Below, one piece after another: positions 1 through 11,186 of a stretch of 64,000 nt of DNA. The notes beneath the pieces were generated by a model. The model made no database searches and had not been told where the DNA came from. It was given only the letters and a program-made list of their open reading frames with translations. Numbering within the stretch: position 1 is the first letter of the stretch; each line of letters opens with the position of its first letter. Origin of the DNA: Isoetes taiwanensis (lineage: Eukaryota > Streptophyta > Lycopodiopsida > Isoetales > Isoetaceae); the NCBI GenBank assembly GCA_021234155.1, contig JAJEKV010000415.1, forward strand, positions 62,001 through 126,000, written 5' to 3'. The translations under genes were made by a program, and so were the position numbers.

Positions 1-239
1 GGAGGCACATGACAGAAATCTTCTTGTTCCTGTTTCTCCTTGGGATTTGGGTGCTGGATTTTTTTGTTGCTGATATATTTCAGATTCGCCTTTACTTTGG
101 AGCATCTTATCTCTTGACCTGGATATGGATACTAGTGTTGCACAATGTAACATTCGTATATTAATATGTATTCTCTTAGTATGCCGCATAACACAAACCC
201 ATCTACCTAGCCTTCTTTCGAGCCCTGCAGTTCTGCTAG
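1..239. other. Intergenic start of window
   Basis: No coding or repeat signal recognised. It ends at a T-run that is the poly(A) tail of the minus-strand LINE next to it. Confidence 0.5.
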
Positions 240-1300
240 TTTTTTTTTTTTTTTTTGGCTGGAGGACGACAAGCTTTAATTACCAATCGAAATTTTAACA
301 ACATAAAATGCAAAGACAAGATTATAATCCAACTGAGCACAACCACCTGTCTATGCATAAGAATGAATCTGAAGGTAATAGGACAAATCAATACTTTCTT
401 CTCTTGATAAAGAGAAGAACTATTATAAGCCGTAATAATTTTATTCTGTGTCCACTGAAGAAGAATCTCATCTGCAGTATCCATGCTCTTAAAGATAAAT
501 AGTCTCATTCTCTTCCTAATTGACCATAAAAGGCAGCCATATGCAAGATGAAAAGCTCGTTTCTGGCATTTGTGCCATGCAATCAGAACAAATAGCGAGC
601 TAAACTTGTTGGCTAGATCGAGACATGCCAAATAGGATCACCAACCAAGACCATGCCTACCGAAGACGCTCACACAAGAAAAAGCAACGTCAATACTCTC
701 AACCCTTTTCTTACATAAAGGACATAGCTCTGAAATCCAATTATCAATTTTATGGACCAGTCTGTTGACTCTGAGGCATCTATATATCATTTGCCACCAC
801 AAAACTGCCACTTTGGGATGAAGCGACTTATCCCATACCATGTCCAAACACTTTTTCACTATGGCTAAGGGACCTTAAGATGCCATCTATTAGACAAAGC
901 AAGATTTCAGAATGCAGAAGCAATTCATACATAGAAGAAACAAAGCACCCTGGCTTGATACCCTGATGGCAATCCCATATAGTTACTTCAATTTGTGGGC
1001 CAGAATCCTGTGGCAACAATGTAGCAATACGAGTCCAAATTACTCTATCCCATTTGTACAATAAGAATTTTGTTCCAAATGCTTCCCATGACATGAGATG
1101 ACCAAACTCATATCAAGCTATAATAGTGCTGATACTAGCTGCTATCCATCGCCATTGTGTCTTTGGATGAACAATAATACTTAGAGGCACATTCTCGGGA
1201 GTATCCTGCAAAGGAATCCACCAGAATACTGATTTATATGACTATTTGAGTGCACACCTATCAAGAGGAGCCATGATCTTTAGGCAATTTGTGCTTAATT
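240..1300 (-). mobile_element. L1-type LINE, 5'-truncated 3' fragment
   Basis: Read on the minus strand this is the C-terminal end of an L1 ORF2. A segment around 1094-828 contains an IWDCHQG-like stretch. A zf-RVT-like zinc-binding domain follows around 860-640 (KVAVLWWQMIYRCLRVN, then CPLCKKR). A C-terminal tail then runs into a poly(A) tract seen as T's at 240-256. The same arrangement occurs in the plus-strand copies at 1836-3570 and 52593-54508. The reading frame is broken and the reverse transcriptase core is missing, so it is a dead copy. Homology fades near 1250-1300. I could not find a matching target-site duplication. Confidence 0.8.
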
Positions 1301-1823
1301 TTGTTCCTTAAACTGCCTTTTATTTTGTCTCCCAGTGCACACAAAGGATTCAACCCACTTTAACTCTGATCCTACCTAGTTCTTTTTCGAAAAGGAATGG
1401 AAACAAAAAGCATGAAATGAAACTACTAAAAAATATTGGATTCTTCTCTCCTGGGGCCAAACCCCTCCTCTCCCTTGATGTGCCAGAGCACAAACAGAAA
1501 CAGAAATAGAAATAGAAATAGAAATAAAAATTCATTAAACATAATTTTCTCTCTCAAATGCTATACTCTTACTCACCCACTACTTCTGTCAGTGCCAGCA
1601 CCAGCAAAGAACTTATAGTATAGCTCAAAAGCTTACAACAAAAATACCGACTTCTAAATTCCACAATGTTATCGATACTCGAACATGTTTTCCAGGAATG
1701 TAAGTGTGATGCCAATCATTCAACATTCTTATACAGACCTAAGACCAGTGCTAATGGAGGATGAGACTCCATCATGACCCCAGAATGAATGTCATTAATT
1801 TCTTATCGAATATCAACTCACAA
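1301..1823. other. Intergenic, short AAATAG repeat
   Basis: No gene seen. An imperfect (AAATAG)n tract lies at about 1497-1527. It is related in sequence to the long hexanucleotide tract at 5372-5523, but no conserved LINE tail sequence adjoins it. Confidence 0.5.
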
Positions 1824-1835
1824 AACAAGAATTGC

Positions 1836-3487
1836 TCTTTCTTCATGCAGATGAGTCCAATCTCCAGGCAGCCAAGAATATTTTGGATGCCTTTTCTTTA
1901 GCTTCAGGGTGCTTGCTTAACTGGTCGAAGTGCTCGGCCATGTGGGTACTGGAGGAACCTCCTCCTGCGTGGTTGAGTCAGTTTCCCTGGGCTCTTACAC
2001 CACCACACACAGCTGCCAAACTGTTAGGCATACCATTTGGCTTGGACATTAATGCTAGGGCAATTTGGGCGGAGACATTACAGAATCTTAAGCAGCATCT
2101 GAACTGGTGGAGGGGAAGTAAACTCACCATGGCTGGTAGGATTCTGATAGCCAAGTCAGTGCTCTGTAGCACTCATGTTTATGCGACCTCCGCATACTTG
2201 CGCCTTGAAAAGTGTGGTTAAGGAGTTGGATGACACCATTCGCAATTTTGTTTGGGGAGGAAATGAGGCGGGGGCTACAGTGAAGGTCGCATGGTGGAAG
2301 TGTGTGCGTCCCAGAAAGGCGGGGGGCTTAGGTATGCTTGATGTGTCCTTGCACACGAAGGTTCTGGTGTCGAAATTCATCCGGCGGTTGTTGCGGGGAG
2401 CAACAATCCCGAGGATTGGCTCTGTTGGCACGGTCGCCGCCACTTGTGTTTAGGAAGCCGGCAATTCCGGCTCGGGTTGCCGTGGGCTCTGTTTGAGGAT
2501 TTCGCGGCCATTCCCTCATGCGCCGCCTTTTTTCTTAAAGGTCTCCTCAAGGCACGGAAGGTGGTCAAGGTTCTCTTTTCATTGGACCCTAGCAGGTGTA
2601 TGGTAGCCTCATCGGCCTTTCTTTGGGTACCCTTGGATTACGCATCTCCCTTGGCCTCTTCCCTACACCCGGTACTCGGCGCCGATGGATTGCTGCGGGG
2701 TAACATCCATCCGTGGATCGGTATTTGGGAGGGTCACTGCGCCGTGGGAGTTTTTAGGGATCGATTTGGCCTTATTTGGGACATTCGGACTTGGGCGAGT
2801 GCGAATGCTATTCCATTGCGGTTGTCTTCTCAAGTCAATGGCGTTTGGAAGTCGCATAGTGGACTTGATGCATCTCGGTTTGTAGCATCGGCTTATGGGC
2901 TTCTAGCGCCGGGACACATTGCGCAGCCGGATAAGTGGTCACTTAAGCTTCAGGGAGTAAGTGGCCGCCATGTGTGGAAGTGGGCATGGAATACATTGCC
3001 TCCTCCTAAAATCCGTACCCTTTTATGGCAGATCTTGCACCGTAGCCTCAGGGTGAATGTCCGAGTACACAGGTTCAAGCCTCAGGTAGCGGAAACATGC
3101 CCTCTATGTGGGAGGCACCGAGAGACCATTGAGCACTGCTTTGTCCTATGCACAGAGGTAGGGGCAGCTTGGTCCTGGGTGAGAGCCCTCTTTGGGTCTT
3201 CACTGTGCAGTCAGAAGCTTCTCATGGGAGTCTTTCCTAGCAGTTGGTCAGTGGCCAAGCAGCAGGCGTTCCATTTATGCAGAGCTTGGCTTCTGTGGTT
3301 GATTTGGAAAAGACGGAGAGCGAAGGTCTTTCAGAATGCAGTGCTTAGCCCTTTTCGGTTGGTTCCGATCTTGAGGCATAAGTTGTGGCAGGCTTACCAA
3401 GTCTCAAGCTTGTCTGGCACAGTTAAGCGGGAAATTTGGTCGACATTCTTACAGATTGTGAATCATGATGGGCACTTCATTTCTTAG
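1836..3487 (+). pseudogene. L1 ORF2 C-terminal fragment
   Basis: Two overlapping frames together encode the distal part of a LINE ORF2 polyprotein. The first (to about 2221) shows the conserved post-catalytic RT segment (ASGCLLNWSKC, AAKLLGIPFG, WRGSKLTMAGRILIAKSVL). A frameshift follows near 2175-2220. The segment KAGGLGMLDVSLHTKVLVSK follows in a second frame, and another shift leads into a 347-codon open stretch (2444-3487). That stretch carries the zf-RVT domain, with KIRTLLWQILHRSLRVN and the zinc ligands CPLCGRHRETIEHC near 3025-3145. The YADD catalytic box and endonuclease are absent because of 5' truncation. It is non-functional. Confidence 0.88.
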
Positions 3488-3570
3488 CACCACACTTATC
3501 ATTGTACTTGATCACATTCTAGTGGTTTAATATATTCCTATATTCTTCAAAAAAAAAAAAAAAAAAAAAA
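1836..3570 (+). mobile_element. L1-type LINE, 5'-truncated, with TSD
   Basis: A 1.7-kb 5'-truncated LINE. The 12-bp sequence AACAAGAATTGC occurs at 1824-1835 just before the element and again at 3571-3582 just after its poly(A) tract (about 3549-3572). That is a target-site duplication typical of target-primed reverse transcription. The element begins inside the reverse transcriptase palm and thumb region and runs through the zf-RVT domain to the 3' end. GC content is clearly higher than in the flanks, which suggests a fairly recent insertion. Confidence 0.92.
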
Positions 3571-3582
3571 AACAAGAATTGC

Positions 3583-5106
3583 ATGTTAACATGTATAATG
3601 GCTTTTATATGCCATATTCAAATATCCTCTAGACCTGCTATATTAGAAACGAAAAACAAAGTTATAATATTCCAACAAAAATGTTACTTTCAAGGCTCTC
3701 ATTATTTGGTTGTGTAAAATCAACACCTTATGTTGATTGATTAACTAATGAACAAGAATTATTGACAGACAATGGTAGTTATATGTTGACTAATACATCT
3801 CTGATGGGGCATACACCTAGAACATGAAGTGATATATAATCTAAGAGAGTGGCTAAGCCTATAGCATTCAATATAAGTTTTTCAGCACTATAATACCACC
3901 CCGCTCAATCATAAAGTTCCATCAAAAAACTAATAAATCATTGGAAAGGCAATCTCATACATGGCAGACTTATACACAAAATGCCATATATGGCAAAGAT
4001 TAGTACTCAAGTTTGCTTTCATCTAGAGTACAGGTCTAAATTAAGGTCTCTACAAAGGCAATCCAACATCCATGTCATATTTTCCAGACATTACCTAAAG
4101 GAACAATGCTCTTGGAAACCTCTGCTGATGCTCTTACTATTTTATGCTGCTTATCAGACAGTCTAGCATACTACTTTAACAGACATTAAGCTATATTGTA
4201 GACATCAAGGAAAAAATTAAGGAACTTTTATATTCAAAGTGGTGAAATAGACTTGGCTAAAGTATGCCAAAAGTTGAGATGAAAGCTTCTAATGTTTAGC
4301 TAAACTTTCTAAATTTTGGAACATGTACTTTCTTACGTTTGGCTAAACTTTTATTTAAAAACCCAAAAATCTTCTATCTTTTGACTATTTTGCACTAATT
4401 CAAGATCTAAATATGAATTGAGCATAATAAATATAAAGGTTACAGGATAATTTGGCTAAAGTACACTAAAATTTGATGTAAAAGCTTCTAAGTTTTGGCT
4501 AAACTTTTCAAATTTGGGCAGTTACACTTTCTTGCGATTAGCTAAAGTCGGACGAAATGGAGGTGGGGTGTGAAATAGACTTGGCTAAAATTTTATTTTT
4601 TCTAGCCCAAAAGGGCCATAGTTTAACAATTTTTTTTCCAAACAAAGTCAAAATTTTGCCATTTAGCTAAGTTTAGCCACTAATTATTTCCATGGTAGAC
4701 ATGCATAATAAATAAGTAATAAAAATTCGTAGTCTAGGTAGGCCTGATCTCATACTTTTCCATTTGGCACACATTTAAAACAGAATTTTACACTCAAGTA
4801 AGAAGGAAATGAGCCTACCTTAGGCATTCAGGCCGATCACCTGAAGGTATTGCCATTCTCACAAGTTCTGCTTCCATTACTATGAAGCAATCCGAGAGTT
4901 GCATTAGCCATAATTCTCAATTTCAATAGGTTGATTTATAGTGTTCCCCGGACATTCCCCAACACTGTATTGCTTGCGGCTTGCAGGTGTATAAAGGAAG
5001 ACAAAACTAGCTTATGGTGAGTTGTTTTGCACCTATTTTAATATCACATTTCTCCTCCTGCTAGATCCATTTAGAAAAAGGTAGCACAAATTCTCCTAGC
5101 TCTTGA
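3583..5106. other. Intergenic, AT-rich
   Basis: No gene identified. A minus-strand exon-like stretch near 4820-4920 (AELVRMAIPSGDRPECLR followed by a GT) is open, but I do not recognise it. The rest is AT-rich noise apart from the tandem repeat at 4245-4550. Confidence 0.4.
4245..4550. repeat. Two diverged ~197-bp tandem units
   Basis: The segments starting near 4253 and 4450 share TTGGCTAAAGTA, AAAGCTTCTAA, TTTGGCTAAAC and ACTTTCTT in the same order, about 197 bp apart. A third partial match (GTGAAATAGACTTGGCTAAA) occurs near 4571. This is an old tandem duplication with no coding content. Confidence 0.65.
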
Positions 5107-5189
5107 AGATCAAAATGTCATGCCTTCTATCATGATTATACAGATTTTTGCATTTGATTTGGTAAAGCTATGTTTGCATTATGCATGAC

Positions 5190-5371
5190 TTGAACTTGTT
5201 TTGTCTCATATGTATACTTGTACAATTTGATAACATTCTTATTACTGCCACAATTCTTCCCTCGAAAACCTTTCGGAGGGGAGTTTTTTTAACGCGGGCA
5301 GTAATAGGTCTGCTACACTCTCTCTTTTTGGTCCGACGGGCGATTGGTCTCTATGGACGATAAAAGTCTAT
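5190..5371 (+). mobile_element. Second-lineage LINE, 3' UTR stub
   Basis: A severely 5'-truncated copy that keeps only the 3' UTR of the lineage seen at 12790-21775, 54674-55330 and 56900-61255. Shared landmarks are a CTCGAAAACC hairpin region near 5261, then GGGCGATTGGTCTC, then TATGGACGATAAAA just before the microsatellite. The copy at 54674-54745, reverse complemented, gives GGCCAATTGGTCTCC, then GTGGACGATAAA in the same place. Confidence 0.75.
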
Positions 5372-5523
5372 TCTATTTCTATTTCTATTTCTATTTCTAT
5401 TTCTATTTCTATTTCTATTTCTATTTCTATTTCTATTTCTATTTCTATTTCTATTTCTATTTCTATTTCTATTTCTATTTCTATTTCTATTTCTATTTCT
5501 ATTTCTATTTCTATTTCTATTTC
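5372..5523. repeat. (CTATTT)n microsatellite tail
   Basis: About 25 nearly perfect copies of a 6-bp CTATTT unit directly follow the LINE 3' end. It is best read as the expanded tail of that LINE. The open frame across it (alternating Phe and Tyr) is an artefact of the repeat. Confidence 0.95.
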
Positions 5524-5650
5524 AGGGTCAAGATGTCATGCCTTCTACCATGATAATATAGATCTTTTGATTTATTTTGATGAAATTATATATGCATTTA
5601 CATGTTGTTTGCTCCGTAAGCATCAAGACGTCCTGCCTCCTATTATGATA

Positions 5651-6597
5651 AGATCCAATATGTATATTGATTTACATGTTGTTTGCTCCATGTGCAGCTT
5701 GAGAACAGGTAGACATTGAGGCTAGGAGTAATTGAAATTCTATATAGAACTTTTAAAATTGAGCTCAAAGGGGACTCAACGTTTGAATATAAAAGTTCAT
5801 ATACTTTACTTTCATCTGTAGAAATAATTGCCTGGTGGTTGTTGGTGGTTGTTGCATCTTTTATTACTATTAAAGGATTTAGTGAAATAGGGGTCAATCT
5901 TATTATACAGAGGTTGCCGTAAAAAATGAGCGCCTATTTTCTTGAAACTTTTGTCCTATTCATTTTCGAACTTTCTTGGCACAACTTGGAGCTCGAATTT
6001 CAATTTTCTGCTTGATTGATCCCTTCCATTGCTTGATTCCTTTCTGGCCTTGTAGAGGGCCGGTCTCTATCTAATTCTCCCCGCTTTGATCTGTCTATGG
6101 ATATAAAATTCTTCACAATTTTGAAGCAGGATCAAAGAATTACATGGGGTTTCTTGCAAGGCTCTTTCTCTGAGCTCTGGTATCGATTTCTCTGCAAACA
6201 AACCTTCCCTAATCATCTGTTTCACTCTGAATATTCCTTTGTTCTGGATTCTGAAGAATTTGCAAACGAAATCATTGAAGCTTGGACTCTCGAATTCACT
6301 GGGAAAAGAAATATCACTCCAACAGCTCAGTTTAAGGTGTTTTGTAATTGGTCTAATCAAAAGATCTCAGTCAAGATCTACTCGGAATGAGGATATTTTA
6401 CTATATATTTTAGAATTCAGATTTCTTTTGGCATTCATTTGGTAAGTTAATCCTTAAGCTCCAATTTAATCTTTTTTTCTAGATCTCAAGGTTCTTGATT
6501 CAATTTCCTTCAATTTCCTTCACTGCTATTTCTTTTGCTCAATTTCCCCTTTTCTTTCCCCTGCTTTTCTCTTGACCTTTATCTTTTCCTTGCATTA
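5651..6597 (+). other. Possible 5' leader of the L1 at 6.6 kb
   Basis: There is a 97-codon open frame at 6097-6390 (starts MDIKFFTILKQDQRITWGF) and pyrimidine-rich sequence just upstream of the L1 ORF1. This could be the element's 5' UTR or an upstream coding segment. I recognise no domain in it. Confidence 0.35.
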
Positions 6598-9243
6598 ATG
6601 GCTAAAATTCCCCAAAAAATTCAAAATTCTCTTTTGGCCACCTCGGCTACCCTAAACTTGCAATCTTTGGCTCTGCTTCACAATTTCATGCTTCTTCTTG
6701 CTGACCAAAGATCTGAGCTCTTGACACAGTTAAGTTCTTTCAACTCTGATCCTAACAAAGTGTGGAAATTTGGAGATTTCTTTGACTTGGTTTATTCTGC
6801 TAAAGATATGCATCACTTCAGCACTTCTCCTCCTCAATGGGACAATCTCTTCAATGATCCCCCACTGGATGCCAATGGAGTTCCTCTGCAAATGGTTCTG
6901 AGGCCTTCTGTTCCAATAATCTTTGACCAGTCTCTTGCTGAAGACTTTGCTTACCAACAATCAAGATCTCCAGTTAATACTCGGCTATTCAGAGGTATTC
7001 AACTAAATTCCCCTCTGATTTCCTCTAGAATTGAATGCCTATCAAAATGTGCTGTCATTGTTAAAGTCGACTCTGTGGGATTAAAAATTGAAAAACTTTG
7101 GGATCAGTTGCTTAGGCTTCATAAAGGGATCACAATTAACTCAATCTATTGGCTCAATTATCCCTATCTCTTAGCAGAATGTGGATGTGAGAGAACTTCT
7201 AATTATATTCTCAAGCTTGACAAATCCACCTGTGATACCTATCAGCTATCATTCCTTAAATGGTATCCCACCTTGCCTTTGAATGAATTCAGGAAATTCC
7301 AGGTTGCTTCTAACACCATGAGTGATCTTAATCCCATCTACTAGAATGAAGATTGCTTCTCAAAGATTTTCAACTCAATTGGTTCATATTTGACAACAGA
7401 TTTTTCACCTTACAGACCTCCAAAATGCTTTGCCCAAATTGATATTTCCAAACCGGTTCCAACTTCTATACCTATCATTGATTTCTTTGGAAATCAAATT
7501 AATTTGAAGCTTAAATGGGTTGGCCTACCAAATTTATGCCAAAAGTGTAATCAAAGACATAATTATCTTGATCTGTGTGACAACAAAGTGACAATGAGGT
7601 CTTCATTAACCAGAATGACTACATTCCTCCTATCAAAGCAAATTCTGGTATTCAAGAAAACACACAATTCATTTCTTGGAAAAGAATTAATGGCAGTCAG
7701 AAAAGAATATCTAAACAAAGAGATCTAAAAGCTCAACAACAATCTTCCAAAGGCTCTGATGTTACTCATTCACATAAATTTTCATATGTTCTTGATAGTC
7801 AGTCAAAGGTCAAGATTCTCAATAAAGGCATCTTTTTAAAGGAAAACTCTTCAGCTGCACATAATAATACATGTGGCATTGACTCAGGAAAGAATTCCCT
7901 ATCTAATAATCTAGATTCTCTCAAATCGAGAGTGTTCAAGGGAAAGATCTTCATAGCACCTTGAAAAGTATTCTTAAGCATTCAAATTCAAACAGAATTA
8001 TTGATAATACTGTGGATGCTGGCACACATAAATTTGACAACAAAAGCCTTGGTGCTGATCATTCTACTGAAACATCTTCTGACACAGATTATGAGGTTCC
8101 ATTAATTATGGAAAAAAATATTGGCAATATTCCAGATAAGCAGTGCAATTATCCAAACAAACTGGACTTTCAAACCACAAATTTAGTCCAAGAGACAACT
8201 GGAAAAACAGCTGCAAATGAAATTGTACAAATGGCTGCTGAGGATGATCATGGTATTATCTGCTCCAATAATTTCAGTATTCTTGCTGACCTAAATGAGG
8301 ACTACTTGGTTGGTAATTTGGAGTCAAATTTGTTTCCAAAAGAGCCTGCTCATTTCTCTGCCTCCCCTACTCATATTTCTTTCGATATAATAAAATATAC
8401 TGATCCTTTACCTGTTCAACCCTCCCAAGTCGACCTTATTGACCTCTCTCCTATTTCTTTCACTGAACCTTATTGTCCACCTTGCCATAAACAGGATGAG
8501 ATTATTTCCCCATACACTGAATCTTTGCTCAAAGAGTTAGTTGTGCCATCAGTTGGCTTTGAGTCAGCAAATTTAGCAGGTAAAATGGAAGTGGAAAAAT
8601 TATCAATATTTGTGGATATAGAACCTTCAAAGGTACCAGGGATCATATCTGACAGCAATACAAGCCAGGATTTACACATGGAACCTCAGATGCCTACAGG
8701 GTCTTCCTCAGTTGTTTTTAAGAAAAATTGTTTGGCTCAAAATCCTGATATTCATCAACAAAACTCATAGTTTGAAGATTGTTCCAGGTAAGATCTTTCC
8801 ATTCTAAATATTAATTCTCTTTATTCTAAAGATAATAGTATTTCTATTGCTAATATTTCTTGTGGGAAATCTGTTATTGATCCTTCTGATAACATGAATG
8901 CTTCTGATCCAAAAGCTTGCTGCAATTCTAAATTTTGGACATGTCCTCATGCCTCAAACACTGATTCTGACAATGATCTTGAAAAAGAAAATAGAAGTCC
9001 TCAAGGCAAGACATCCATTATTGACTCTTGGGATGATGATTCCTATTTTATCAATAACTCCTCCCAGCCTGTTTTGGATAATTCTTATGAGGGTAATCCC
9101 ACTTCTACTGCTCAAAAAAGACTGAATAAAAGAAAAAAGAAAATCAAATCAAGTAAGTCTAAAGGGTCTTCAATCATTTCGGGTACTCCAGCTGCCAATA
9201 CAAGAAATAGCTCAAAGAGAGTCACTAGGAGCCATTGTTATTA
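6598..9243 (+). pseudogene. L1 ORF1 (gag-like, DUF4283 type), broken
   Basis: The proposed start is the ATG at 6598 (MAKIPQKIQNSLL). A DUF4283-like region spans about 6730-7350, followed by a segment with RPPKCFAQIDISKPVP and LKWVGLPNLCQKCNQRH at about 7400-7570, the order seen in plant L1 ORF1 proteins. The CCHC knuckle is abnormal: the ligands space as CX2CX3HX5C instead of CX2CX4HX4C. One in-frame TAG sits at 7342-7344, a stop lies near 7728, and the rest continues in another frame (7961-8770, 8894-9244) as low-complexity acidic sequence with a basic end (KRLNKRKKKIKSSKSKG). It would bind element RNA if intact. This copy is dead. Confidence 0.78.
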
Positions 9244-9278
9244 ATTTGATCTCCTCTCCCTAAACTCCCTTTCTTCAT

Positions 9279-10543
9279 TTGATGAAGATTCTTTCCTGGA
9301 ATCTCAGGGGAATCAAAGGTCCTCTCAAAAGGAGAAGGGCTATCTCCCAAATTAGAAGTTATAATTCTGACATTATTCTTCTTCAAGAGCTCAGACTCCC
9401 TAATTTTGAGTGCTCCAATTTAGGTGATTGGATTGGCCCAGGCTATTCTTCCATATGGATTGAAGCCTCTGATACATCTGGGGGTATTTGTATTATTTGG
9501 AAGAATTTTAATCATGAGAATGTTTACAAGAGCCCCTGCAAAAGTTGGCAGTCTGTCATTCTAAAACATGGTGATCTTACCTTTGGAATCATAAACATTC
9601 TAGGGTCAGAGAGAACACTTGGCATGATCTCAATGTATGGCTACTCTCTCAAACTTGTCAAACCTGGATTTTAGGTGGTGATTTCAATAATACCCCAACC
9701 TGGGATCTTAAGTGTGGCAAAAATCTTAATATGTCTGTATCTGAGAGGGCAAATTGGGTGCTCGTGTATTCTACACTCTTGATAGATTTTACATCAACAA
9801 TTTCTCTAATTCCTTTTGGGATAATTGCATGGTTTTCAGTGATGAATCTACCTCAATCTCAGATCACCAGCCTCAATTCTTATCTACCAAGCATGTCATT
9901 AGCATGCAAAGGTCTGGTAATATTCCATTTAAATTCAATTGCTCTCTTCTTGAATCTGACAGATTCATTGCTGATTTTACCTCCTCCTATAATTCTTTGC
10001 CAAGAGTCAGAGCTGTTAATTCCATGAAATTCTTTTATTCCAATATCAAGCTTTCTAAATCATGGATTAAAAACTGGTCCAAGAATCTTCATGCCTCCAA
10101 AATTGCTGAGAAAAACAATTATCTTCAGAGGATGAAAGAAGTCAGACTAAATCTCCAAAATGATCCCTTGAATTCTGAGCTTCATAGGTTGGAGGAAAAT
10201 CTGGAAATGTCCATTAAAGCTATTGAGAAACATGATGCCAAAGGTTAAATGTAAATTAAAATATCATTCCTGTATGGACAACAGTAATTCAAAAGTTTTT
10301 TACAGGGTGGCTAAAAATAGAGTCTTGAGAAGTCAGTTATCTACTATTGTCAAAGATGATGGATCTTCTATTTCAAATCAGATTGATATCTCCAATTTTT
10401 TCCATGATAAATACAAAGATATCTTTGCAAAACCAGTGGACAATAATGCTCAATCTATTCAGGGTAATAATTTCAAGGAATTCTTGAACAACTTGCCAAA
10501 TCTAAATACTATTTCTACTTCTCCTGACATTGAAGATAGATAG
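9279..10543 (+). pseudogene. L1 ORF2 N-terminus: APE-type endonuclease, truncated
   Basis: It starts 36 bp after ORF1 at 9279 (MMKILSWNLRG, the usual plant L1 ORF2 opening). Endonuclease landmarks appear in order: NLRG, LLQEL with the metal-binding Glu (about 9380), GGDFNN after a frameshift (about 9673), and SDHQP (about 9857). A linker follows (about 9940-10240), then a pre-RT segment in another frame (NSKVFYRVAKNRVLRSQL, about 10280-10540). The sequence stops being LINE-like at about 10543, before the reverse transcriptase. The EN motifs are all present but spread over three frames, so the protein cannot be made. Confidence 0.85.
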
Positions 10544-10745
10544 GCTTGTCATTCATCACAGCAGTAGTATACAATGTTTTGAAGAATAGAGAGGGGTAGC
10601 CGACCATAGGAACAATATCGGACTACCCTGTAAAAAGAAATGTGCACAGGCAATATAGAAGGGTAATGCCGACAACTTCTCATCGGGATAAAAAACCCCG
10701 CCCTTTCGGGTTTTCGAGGAAAACCCTAATGAGAAATGGCCACGA
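10543..10745 (-). mobile_element. LINE-like 3' UTR fragment
   Basis: The reverse complement contains GGGTTTTCCTCGAAAACCC, an 8-bp stem with a CTC loop, followed by a G-rich GGGCGGGGTTTT. Close relatives sit in the LINE tails at 5261-5290 and 54768-54800. The 3' end is less well conserved than in those copies and lacks a clear microsatellite. It abuts the truncated L1 on its left. Confidence 0.5.
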
Positions 10746-10806
10746 ACAACCTTGAATGTGTTGCCTGGAAAACCGAAGGAGATGGGTTGATGGAGACGGC
10801 GGAAGC

Positions 10807-11165
10807 CTGCAAGCAACACAAAGAACCCCTAAAAAACACCCGTGAATGGTCAGAGAAAAGCAAACTCATGCCCCCACGCAGCAGGGCGGGAAGGGAGGGA
10901 AGCAACGAGAAGAGAAGAAGAGCTGCTGTGAGAAGACGCCGATAACCGGTCCGAAAGAGGAAAAAGCCTTATATAGTAGCTCGTCCCTTCCCAGAATGGC
11001 GATCCGATGGCTCGGATCGATGCTATTCTGGGAAGGGACTCGCAAGAGACACAAAACCGGCCGACTACTCAAGGACTTCCTCAACTACAAGCCAATGGCG
11101 TAAAACCTGCAAGCAACACAAAGAACTCTAAAAAACACCCGTGAAAGGTTAGAGAAAATACGACA
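10807..11165. repeat. 299-bp-spaced direct repeat
   Basis: About 58 bp at 10807-10867 (CCTGCAAGCAACACAAAGAA, then AAAAAACACCCGTGAA) recur at 11106-11165 with a few changes. The repeats bracket the promoter-like segment. They may be duplicated sub-units of a mobile element's leader. Confidence 0.75.
10960..11039 (-). promoter_or_regulatory. Candidate TATA promoter with upstream palindrome
   Basis: On the minus strand a consensus TATATAAGG lies at about 10968-10976, followed by a C/T-rich leader toward 10870. Directly upstream, 10983-11039 is a near-perfect inverted repeat whose outer 15 bp (GTCCCTTCCCAGAAT) are exact and whose core is GATCCGA around a 4-nt loop. TATA box, pyrimidine-rich leader and upstream palindrome look like a pol II promoter. 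What it drives is unclear: an LTR, a short LINE derivative or a lost gene. Confidence 0.45.
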
Positions 11166-11186
11166 TGTAGCAGAAAAAAGGAGAGC

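Larger units (their letters stand above)
5107..5650. repeat. ~94-bp tandem repeat split by a LINE tail
   Basis: Units starting near 5107, 5525 and 5619 share a TCAA(G/A)A(T/C)GTC(A/C)TGCC core. The first two continue through a TTCTA-CATGAT-ATA stretch. The second and third are 94 bp apart. The first is separated from them by the LINE tail and microsatellite, as if the LINE inserted into a pre-existing array. Confidence 0.55.

Noticed and set aside
5344-5553. 69-codon frame of alternating Phe and Tyr
   Set aside because: It is only the translation of the (CTATTT)n microsatellite.
10556-10819. Minus-strand 87-codon frame
   Set aside because: It spans LINE-like 3' UTR sequence and a possible leader, with no domain or coding bias.
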